Shown piece after piece: positions 1 through 5,538 of a stretch of DNA of 8,840 bases. The number at the start of each line of letters is the position of its first letter. Within the stretch, counting starts at the first letter, position 1. The stretch is from NCBI GenBank assembly GCA_947251855.1, contig CAMXUZ010000292.1:1-8840 (forward strand), written 5' to 3'. A model generated the notes under the pieces. It made no database searches. It had not been told where the DNA came from and saw only the letters and a program-made list of their open reading frames with translations. The translations under genes were made by a program, and so were the position numbers. Origin of the DNA: an uncultured Ruaniaceae bacterium. Its GTDB lineage: Bacteria; Actinomycetota; Actinomycetes; Actinomycetales; Beutenbergiaceae.

Positions 1-79
1 CGGTCTGCAGCGACGTGGGCGTCGTCGGGGTGACGAGCGCCATCGTTTCGCCGATGGTGTGGAGCTGAGTGGACGACAT
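1..79 (-). CDS. PfkB-family carbohydrate kinase, N-terminal fragment (cut by window edge)
   Basis: Reading leftward from ATG at 79-77, 26 codons are visible before the window ends. They contain the IGETMALVTP signature near residues 9-18, which is typical of the N-terminus of PfkB/ribokinase-type sugar kinases, especially the 2-keto-3-deoxygluconate kinase branch. This strand forms part of the sugar-binding lid in the family, so the fragment carries no catalytic residues and the substrate cannot be assigned. There is no Shine-Dalgarno sequence upstream and no other in-frame start. A -10-like CATAGT ends seven bases before the ATG, so the mRNA may be leaderless. The gene is divergent from the D-amino-acid cluster and shares its control region, which hints at joint regulation. 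Family assignment is fairly sure from a distinctive motif; function is inferred. Confidence 0.72.
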   Translation of the reverse strand, partial: MSSTQLHTIGETMALVTPTTPTSLQT

Positions 80-85
80 GGGATC

Positions 86-114
86 ACTATGATCGATCTG
101 TGCAATTTTCGCAA
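86..114 (-). promoter_or_regulatory. Predicted leftward promoter of the sugar kinase gene
   Basis: On the minus strand, TTGCGA (114-109) and CATAGT (91-86) are separated by 17 bases, close to sigma-70-type -35 and -10 spacing. The predicted transcription start falls at or next to the A of the ATG at 79, which matches the lack of a ribosome binding site. Inference from pattern only. Confidence 0.4.
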
Positions 115-139
115 TTGCTGTTGCATCTAACGCAACAGC
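102..139. promoter_or_regulatory. Candidate IclR-type operator in the divergent control region
   Basis: A perfect inverted repeat, GCTGTTGC-N7-GCAACAGC, spans 117-139. Just to its left lie further GCAA half-sites at 102-105 and 111-114, the latter part of the palindrome GCAATTGC (111-118). The repeat covers the predicted rightward -35 region, and the left half-sites cover the leftward -35. One regulator could therefore control both units. The IclR protein encoded at 3041-3772 is the obvious candidate, because IclR members usually bind short AT/GC-mixed palindromes near their own operons. The repeat is seen directly; the link to IclR is inference. Confidence 0.55.
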
Positions 140-150
140 GCCCCTAGAGT
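121..150 (+). promoter_or_regulatory. Predicted rightward promoter of the D-amino-acid cluster
   Basis: TTGCAT (121-126) and TAGAGT (145-150) are separated by 18 bases. The -10 fits the actinobacterial TANNNT pattern, while the -35 matches only the TTG. A start near 157 would leave a leader of about 40 bases with a GGGAGA ribosome binding site at 185-190. The operator-like inverted repeat at 117-139 overlaps the -35 and spacer, as expected for a repressible promoter. Confidence 0.4.
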
Positions 151-195
151 GGGGCGTGCCGGTACGCAGGGGGCGCAACGAGACGGGAGAAGCCG

Positions 196-1467
196 ATGCT
201 CGCCCCATTCCTCACCCGCCTCAGGGGCGAAACCATCACGCCGACGGCGAAGGGGCTCCCGGAACGAGCCTACGGCGCGACCGTCGCGGATTTCTTGAGA
301 ACGGCCCCGCGCATCGAGGACTTCTGGACGCCGCTCGTGGCCCTCAACGACGAAGCGATGCGGCATAACCTCGACCTTCTCGCCGGTTGGACCAGCGAGC
401 GGGGGCTGGAATTCATGCCGCACGGCAAAACGATGATGGCCCCCTCGTTGTGGCAGCGGCAGTTGGACGCTGGGGCAGCCGGAATCTCCCTGGCGACCCT
501 CGGCCAGGTCCGCATGGGACGCACGGCAGGCCTGCGCGTGATCCAGCTTGCGAACGAAGCGCTCGACCCGCACGGGCTTGCCTGGCTCGCCGGGGAACTC
601 CACGATGAGGAGTTCGAATTCACCTGCTGGGTGGATTCCCTCGAGGGAATCCAGATCATGGAGGCCGCACTTGAACAAGCGCGCGCGCCTCGCAAACTCA
701 ACGTGCTCATCGAGCTCGGCGTCAGCGGCGGACGCACCGGTGTTCGCGGCCTTCCCGCCGCGCGGGAGCTGGCAGAACGGGTCGCCGCATCGCGTTGGCT
801 GCGCCTTTCGGGCGTGAGCGGCTACGAAGGGGTCGTCGGTGGGAAACGCACCCCCGAGATCCTCACCGGGGTGCAAGAATTCCTCGCCCAGCAGGTCGAA
901 CTGCACCACTCGCTCGCCGATCTGTACGACGACGGCCCGCTCCTCGTCACCGCCGGTGGGAGCGCCTTCTTCGACCAGGTGGCCGCCGCCTATACCCGCG
1001 GCCGTGAGGGCGCACCGGAGGGCACGTCCTGGGTGATCCGCTCGGGCGCCTATCTCACGCACGACGAGGGGCACTACCGCGGACTGTCTCCGCTCGATGA
1101 GGAAGTGATCTCCGGGGGCGCAGCCCTGCGCCCCGCGCTCACCGGTTACGCCCGCGTCCTGTCCGCTCCGGAGCCCGGCCTCGTGCTCGCCGACGCGGGC
1201 CGTCGCGACCTGCCCTACGACATCCATCTGCCGTTCCTGCGTGGGAACGCCGCCACCCTCGCCGGGCCGTTCCAGCCGATCGACGGTGAGGTGACCGGGC
1301 TGAACGACCAGCACGCGTTCGTCTCGATCTCCGGGCAGAACCCGCCCGTGGGATCGGTGCTGAGTTTCGGCATCTCCCACCCGTGCACGACGTTCGACAA
1401 GTGGGTGTACTTGCCCGTCGTCGACGCGGACGGGCAGTTCGTCGACCTCGTGCGGACGTTCTTCTGA
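196..1467 (+). CDS. PLP-dependent D-amino acid deaminase, cryptic D-serine dehydratase type
   Basis: This 423-residue protein looks like a fold-type III PLP enzyme (alanine racemase N-terminal barrel) fused to a D-serine-dehydratase-like C-terminal domain, the group annotated as amino acid deaminase or cryptic D-serine dehydratase. The motif PHGKTMMAP at 75-83 contains Lys78, the likely Schiff-base lysine. Near the end, DQHAF (371-375) and HPC (395-397) match the histidines and the His-x-Cys zinc site of eukaryotic-type D-serine dehydratases, so it probably needs PLP and Zn. The expected reaction is elimination from a D-hydroxyamino acid such as D-serine or D-threonine to an enamine, then a 2-oxoacid and ammonia; the exact substrate is unknown. 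The ATG at 196 has GGGAGA five bases upstream. It is first in a cluster with an N-acyl-D-amino-acid deacylase, which would supply its substrate, and RidA, which would clear its enamine product. A D-threonine aldolase-like activity is the main alternative. Confidence 0.85.
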   Translation: MLAPFLTRLRGETITPTAKGLPERAYGATVADFLRTAPRIEDFWTPLVALNDEAMRHNLDLLAGWTSERGLEFMPHGKTMMAPSLWQRQLDAGAAGISLATLGQVRMGRTAGLRVIQLANEALDPHGLAWLAGELHDEEFEFTCWVDSLEGIQIMEAALEQARAPRKLNVLIELGVSGGRTGVRGLPAARELAERVAASRWLRLSGVSGYEGVVGGKRTPEILTGVQEFLAQQVELHHSLADLYDDGPLLVTAGGSAFFDQVAAAYTRGREGAPEGTSWVIRSGAYLTHDEGHYRGLSPLDEEVISGGAALRPALTGYARVLSAPEPGLVLADAGRRDLPYDIHLPFLRGNAATLAGPFQPIDGEVTGLNDQHAFVSISGQNPPVGSVLSFGISHPCTTFDKWVYLPVVDADGQFVDLVRTFF

Positions 1468-3044
1468 TGACCCCACCACGCGTGGTGCTGCGCGGCGGCA
1501 ACGTCGTGACCGGCGAGACCGTCACCCGAGCTGACCTTTGCGTCCGCGCGGGTCGGATCGACGCGGTAGGCGAGATCGCCCCGGAGCCGGGGGACGACGT
1601 CGTCGACTGTTCCGGCCGTTACCTCCTGCCGGGGTTCGTTGATGCGCATGCCCACGTCGATGGCGCGATCTTTGATTCTTCCGTGCAGTTGGCGCTGCTT
1701 CGCCAGGGGATAACGACGGCGATCGTCGGCCAGGACGGGGTGTCGTACGCTCCCGGTGATGGCCGGTACGCAACGGAGTATTTTGCGGCGATCAACGGCC
1801 CGCACCCGACCTACTCCGGGGGCGGGGTCGGAGAGCTGCTCGCCTCCTATGACGGCGCCGTGCCGGTGAACCTGGGATATCTCGTGCCCGCCTCCACGGT
1901 GAGGAACGAGGTGCTGGGGCGCGCCGAGCGGCCCGCTACGCCCGCAGAGACCGAGCGGATGGCCGACCTCGTGGCCACGGGGATGGCCGAGGGTGCGCTG
2001 GGACTGTCCACAGGGCTCGATTACGTGCCGGGAATCTTCGCGCCCACCCACGAGATCGCGGCCCTGTGCCAGCCCGTGGCCCGGGCTGGCGGGGTGTACG
2101 TCAGCCACATGCGCGGGGGATACGAACACAACTCCCGCGAAGGCACCGACGAGATCGTCGAGATCGCGAAACGCGCGGACGTTCCCGTGCACGTGTCGCA
2201 CTTCCACGCCGAGCCCACGATCGTGCTCGGGCTGTTGCAGCAGATGCGTACCGAGGGGGTGGACGTCACCTTCGACGCCTACCCCTACACCCGCGGCTGC
2301 ACGCTCGTGGCCATGGCGATCCTGCCCCCCGAACTCGTCAACCTTCCGGTTCCCGAGGCGGAACGGACCTTGCGGGACCCCGCCGCGCGGGCGGAGCTCC
2401 GCCGCGATTGGTTCCCGCTGGTCAACGAAAAACCGAGCCTCGGTCCGGACTGGCCCGCGATGATCCTCCTCGGCCACGTGCCCCACCCGGATTACGCGTG
2501 GGCAGCGGGCGCCACCCTCGAGGACGCGGCGGAGCAGGCGGGGGCCGACGTCATCGACTTCACCCTCGATCTGCTCGCCGCGTGCCACCTCGAGGTGAAC
2601 GCGACGATGGCGGTGCGCTACCGACGGGACACCCACGATCTCGCGGAGATCTTCGCCGACCCCGGCCACCAGGGCGGCTCGGACGGGATCTTCATCGGTT
2701 CGCACCTGCACCCGCGGGCGAAGGGAAGTTTCGCCCGTTACCTCAAAGAGTTCGTCATCGACAACGACCACTGGACCTGGCCCGAGGCCGCCCGAAGGCT
2801 GAGCGAGAACCCGGCGCGGCGTTTCCGCCTGGGCGAGCGAGGGAGACTCGAGCCGGGGTGGATCGCCGATATCGCCGTCGTCGCCCCGGATGTTGCCGAC
2901 CGCGCGACGTACGAGCAACCAGAGCGCCTCGCGGGCGGGGTGGACGACGTGTTCGTCGCGGGTGTGGCAGTGTTACGTGCGGGCGAGCTCACCGGCCGCA
3001 CTCCGGGTGCGGGGCTGCGCCGAAGCGGAGGAGGGAACCGATGA
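1467..3044 (+). CDS. N-acyl-D-amino-acid deacylase (D-aminoacylase-type amidohydrolase)
   Basis: This 525-residue cytoplasmic metallohydrolase of the amidohydrolase superfamily is expected to split N-acyl-D-amino acids into carboxylate and D-amino acid. Visible motifs, in order: GFVDAHAH with the HxH metal pair His61/His63; SHMR with His214; HVSHF with His245; DAYPYT near 270; SDG with Asp406 as the likely catalytic acid/base; HPR at 415-417; and a C-terminal beta domain with RGRLEPGWIADI. Length and motif order fit D-aminoacylases, but the segment after the first strand reads IVGQDG (87-91 region) where characterised enzymes have a Cys bridging the metals, so the metal site may differ. The ATG overlaps the stop of the upstream gene by one base (TGATG) and has only a poor ribosome binding site, so translation is probably coupled; the open frame runs further upstream, but that part lies inside the preceding gene. 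A related dihydropyrimidinase-like or dipeptidase role is less likely. Confidence 0.88.
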   Translation: MTPPRVVLRGGNVVTGETVTRADLCVRAGRIDAVGEIAPEPGDDVVDCSGRYLLPGFVDAHAHVDGAIFDSSVQLALLRQGITTAIVGQDGVSYAPGDGRYATEYFAAINGPHPTYSGGGVGELLASYDGAVPVNLGYLVPASTVRNEVLGRAERPATPAETERMADLVATGMAEGALGLSTGLDYVPGIFAPTHEIAALCQPVARAGGVYVSHMRGGYEHNSREGTDEIVEIAKRADVPVHVSHFHAEPTIVLGLLQQMRTEGVDVTFDAYPYTRGCTLVAMAILPPELVNLPVPEAERTLRDPAARAELRRDWFPLVNEKPSLGPDWPAMILLGHVPHPDYAWAAGATLEDAAEQAGADVIDFTLDLLAACHLEVNATMAVRYRRDTHDLAEIFADPGHQGGSDGIFIGSHLHPRAKGSFARYLKEFVIDNDHWTWPEAARRLSENPARRFRLGERGRLEPGWIADIAVVAPDVADRATYEQPERLAGGVDDVFVAGVAVLRAGELTGRTPGAGLRRSGGGNR

Positions 3045-3772
3045 GTCAGAGCGTGCGCCGAGCGGCGCGGCTCGTCGACGAACTCGCCGCCCGCCCCCGC
3101 CCCGTTGCCGACCTCGCGGCGGATTTCGACCTGCACCGCTCGACGATGTTCCGCGAACTCAAGGCGCTGGAGGAGATCGGCTACGCCCGGCGCCGCCCCG
3201 ACGGCACGTACACGCTCGGGATGAAGTTCGTCACGCTCGGGCAGGAGGTGCTCGCCCAGATCGACGTGCGCGACGCTGCCGCCGAACCGGCCCGGCGCCT
3301 GCACCAGGTCACCGGTAACACCGTGCACGTCGCTGCGCTCGTGGGCGATGACATCCTGTACGTGGACAAGGTCGAGGACGAGGCCGGGGTGCGGATGTAC
3401 TCCCGCGTCGGCGCGCCCGCCCGGGCCCACTGCTCCGGGGTCGGGAAAGTGATCCTCGCCGGCCTGCGGGGGCGGAACCGGCAGGCGCTGCTGGCGAAGG
3501 TGTCGTGGGAGAAATATACGGAGAACACGATCACGGACCGGCACGCCCTGGAAGCGCAGTTGGAGGTTATCGCCGCGCAGGGGTGGGCGGCCGACGACGG
3601 CGAGTTCGAGGACTTCGTCAACTGCCTGGCGGTGCCGATCACGAGCTCTGCCGGGGTGGTGGGAGCGCTGTCGGTGACGGCGATCCGGATGGTGAAGAAC
3701 CTTGAGGACCTGCGGGAATACCTCCCGCTGATGCAACGCGTGGCCGCGGAGGTCGGCCGCGAACTCGGATGA
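3041..3772 (+). CDS. IclR-family transcriptional regulator
   Basis: This 243-residue protein has the usual IclR layout and length. Residues 1-65 form a winged helix-turn-helix, with the helices around 21-48 (DLAADFDLHRSTMFRELKAL) and a wing ending YTLGMKF. Residues from about 75 to the end form the effector-binding domain, with the family signatures HCSGVGKVILA (130-140) and VNCLAVPI (193-200). Such proteins bind a small ligand and act as repressors or activators, usually of the operon they sit in. The frame is open far upstream, but ATG 3041 is the start: it has GGAGG at 3027-3031 nine bases before it, overlaps the deacylase stop by four bases (ATGA), and gives the standard N-terminus. The likely target is the palindrome at 117-139, and the effector may be a pathway intermediate; both are inference. 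Confidence 0.92.
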   Translation: MSQSVRRAARLVDELAARPRPVADLAADFDLHRSTMFRELKALEEIGYARRRPDGTYTLGMKFVTLGQEVLAQIDVRDAAAEPARRLHQVTGNTVHVAALVGDDILYVDKVEDEAGVRMYSRVGAPARAHCSGVGKVILAGLRGRNRQALLAKVSWEKYTENTITDRHALEAQLEVIAAQGWAADDGEFEDFVNCLAVPITSSAGVVGALSVTAIRMVKNLEDLREYLPLMQRVAAEVGRELG

Positions 3773-3782
3773 AAGGAACGTC

Positions 3783-4166
3783 ATGACCCGCAACGCAGTG
3801 ACCGCCGCCGGGGCGCCCGCGCCCGGAGGCCCCTACTCCCACGGGGTGGAGGCCCACGGATTCTTCTACACCGCCGGCTTCAGCCCCCACCATCCCGAAA
3901 CCGGGGAAGTGGCTGCAACCGTCACCGCCCAGACGCAGCAAGTGATGGCGAACCTCGAAGCGGTGCTCAGCGCTCGCGGGCTGACCTTCGACGATGTGGT
4001 GAAGACGACGGTGCACCTGTCCTCGCTCGAACACTTCGCGGAGTTCAACGAGGCGTATCAGGCGTACTTCACCCCGCCCTACCCGGTCCGCACCACGGTG
4101 GGTTCGGAGCTTATGGGCTCCGACGTCGAGATCGATCTCGTCGCCGCGATCCCCGAAGGGAAGTAA
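3783..4166 (+). CDS. ridA: RidA/YjgF family 2-iminobutanoate/2-iminopropanoate deaminase
   Basis: This 127-residue protein has the standard RidA length and motifs: GPYSHG at 16-21 with Tyr18, a QTQQVMANLEAVL helix at 51-63, PVRTTVG at 101-107 with Arg103 (the equivalent of the substrate-binding arginine Arg105 of E. coli RidA), and VEIDLVAAI near the end. RidA trimers hydrolyse reactive enamines/imines released by PLP enzymes such as serine/threonine dehydratases, giving 2-oxoacid and ammonia and protecting other PLP enzymes. Two positions differ from the archetype: His20 for the usual Gln, and Asp118 for the usual Glu. It could therefore belong to another Rid subfamily with a specific catabolic role. 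It lies 10 bases after the IclR stop with AAAGGA five bases before its ATG, and is the last gene of the cluster. It fits as the partner of the PLP enzyme at 196-1467. Confidence 0.93.
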   Translation: MTRNAVTAAGAPAPGGPYSHGVEAHGFFYTAGFSPHHPETGEVAATVTAQTQQVMANLEAVLSARGLTFDDVVKTTVHLSSLEHFAEFNEAYQAYFTPPYPVRTTVGSELMGSDVEIDLVAAIPEGK

Positions 4167-4199
4167 CGGCCGGCGCGAGGAGCCCGCGGGCGGTGGGCG

Positions 4200-4205
4200 T
4201 AAGCT
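4200..4205 (+). promoter_or_regulatory. -10 element for leaderless tsaD transcription
   Basis: TAAGCT fits the actinobacterial TANNNT -10 pattern and ends seven bases before the GTG at 4213, so transcription would begin at the start codon. The only purine-rich stretch, GGGAGG at 4206-4211, is one base from the GTG, too close to work as a normal ribosome binding site. No good -35 is visible. Inference from spacing. Confidence 0.45.
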
Positions 4206-4212
4206 GGGAGGC

Positions 4213-5265
4213 GTGAAGAGCCAACCCGTAGTGCTGGGTATCGAAACCTCCTGCGACGAGACCGGGATCGCGATTGTTCGCGGCCTCGACCTCCTCGCCG
4301 ACGTCACCGCCTCCTCCATGGATTCCCACGCCCGGTTCGGCGGGATCGTGCCGGAGGTCGCCTCCCGAGCGCACCTGGTGGCGTTCGGCCCGACGCTGCG
4401 CGAGTGTCTTGCCCAGGCGGGCCTCACCCTCGGCGAGGTGGACGCCATCGCCGTCACCGCCGGGCCCGGACTCATCGGCTCCCTCACCGTCGGCGCCGCC
4501 GCCGCCAAAGCACTCGCGCTCGCGACGGGGAAACCCTTGTACGGGGTGAATCACATCCTCGGGCACGTCGCGGTGGACTCGCTCGTGCACGGCCCGTTCC
4601 CGAGTGAATTCCTCGGCCTGGTGGTCTCCGGCGGGCACTCCAGCCTCATGCTCGTGCGCGATATCGCGACCGACGTGCTCGAACTCGGCCAGACCCTCGA
4701 CGACGCCGCGGGGGAGGCCTTCGACAAGGTCGGCCGCCTGCTCGGGCTGCCCTATCCGGGCGGGCCCCACATCGACCGCCTCAGCCAGGGCGGCGACCGC
4801 GCGGCCTTCAACTTCCCCCGCGGGCTCTCGAAGGGGAAGGAAGTGGCGAAGTATCCCTACGCCTTCCCCTCCTCCGGGCTCAAGCCGGCCGTCGCCCGCG
4901 TGGTGGAGAGCTATGAAGACCCCGGCGAGGAGCTGCCCGCCGCCGACCTCGCGGCGTCGTCCTCCGAGGCCGTCGACGAGGTGATCGTCGCCAAGACGCT
5001 CCGTGCCGCCCGCGACCACGGCGTCGACACCGTCGTCATCGGGGGCGGGTTCTCCGCGAATTCTCGTCTGCGCGAACTCGCGGCCGAGCAGCTCGAACGG
5101 GAAGGGATCACGGTGCGGATCCCGCCCATCAGGTACTGCACGGATAACGGAGCGATGATCGCCGCGCTCGGCTCCCACATCGTCTCGGCGGGGCTCACCC
5201 CCTCGGATCTGGACATCACGGTCACCTCGCAGATGCCACTGGATCAGGTTCTCGCGAGCGCCTGA
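4213..5265 (+). CDS. tsaD: tRNA N6-threonylcarbamoyladenosine transferase TsaD
   Basis: TsaD (formerly Gcp/YgjD) transfers threonylcarbamoyl from threonylcarbamoyl-AMP to A37 of ANN-decoding tRNAs, together with TsaB and TsaE. The 350-residue protein is full length for the family, with an ASKHA fold. It shows GIETSCDETG at 9-18, AGPGLIGSL near 84-91, the metal ligands His114 and His118 in NHILGH, VSGGHS at 138-143, DDAAGEAFDKVGRLLGLPYPGGP from 163, GGGFSAN at 277-283 and the metal-binding Asp311 in CTDNGAM. The GTG at 4213 gives the family-typical short lead before the first motif. An alternative GTG at 4231 has no better signal. In many actinobacteria tsaD sits with tsaE, tsaB and rimI; none is visible here, though the window is short. 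It follows ridA by 46 bases but appears to have its own promoter. Expected to be essential or nearly so. Confidence 0.97.
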   Translation: MKSQPVVLGIETSCDETGIAIVRGLDLLADVTASSMDSHARFGGIVPEVASRAHLVAFGPTLRECLAQAGLTLGEVDAIAVTAGPGLIGSLTVGAAAAKALALATGKPLYGVNHILGHVAVDSLVHGPFPSEFLGLVVSGGHSSLMLVRDIATDVLELGQTLDDAAGEAFDKVGRLLGLPYPGGPHIDRLSQGGDRAAFNFPRGLSKGKEVAKYPYAFPSSGLKPAVARVVESYEDPGEELPAADLAASSSEAVDEVIVAKTLRAARDHGVDTVVIGGGFSANSRLRELAAEQLEREGITVRIPPIRYCTDNGAMIAALGSHIVSAGLTPSDLDITVTSQMPLDQVLASA

Positions 5266-5538
5266 GTTCGCTCCGTTCTCCTTACGGTTGCTGGGTGCGG
5301 GCGGGAACCATGACTCCACGTCGCCCCCTCGAGCGGGATCGGCCAGCCTGGCAGCGATGACCCGGCCAAGCGAAGCAGAACGCAAGTTGGACGGAGAATT
5401 TCAGCTACATCATCGGTAACGTCGGCGCGAGATCCGTCACCAACGTCATGTGCAGCAATGATGGTGAAGGCTGGCAGATCGCATCGAAAACATTCACGAT
5501 GGTGGAGTAAACCACTCCTCGTCGTGAAGGAAGCCCCG
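5266..5538. other. Gap between tsaD and the GH3 gene, no confident gene
   Basis: This stretch of 273 bases is less GC-biased than the flanking genes. On the plus strand one frame is open from 5361 to a TAA at 5508-5510 (50 codons including the stop), but its only usual start is the ATG at 5448, leaving 20 residues. A second short frame runs from ATG 5357 to the TAA at 5417-5419 (20 codons). A small inverted repeat, GGAGT-N5-ACTCC (5504-5518), lies 20 bases before the GH3 start and could be an operator or leader hairpin. I see no clear terminator for tsaD and no convincing promoter for the GH3 gene. Confidence 0.35.

Noticed and set aside
127..2918. Very long minus-strand open frames opposite the deaminase and deacylase genes
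   Set aside because: They are typical antisense shadows of GC-rich genes: no recognisable motif, Arg/Gly/His-rich composition, and they overlap two genes with clear family signatures.
4182..4191. GCCCGCGGGC palindrome after ridA as a terminator
   Set aside because: It has no loop and no T-run, and short GC palindromes are expected by chance at this base composition.
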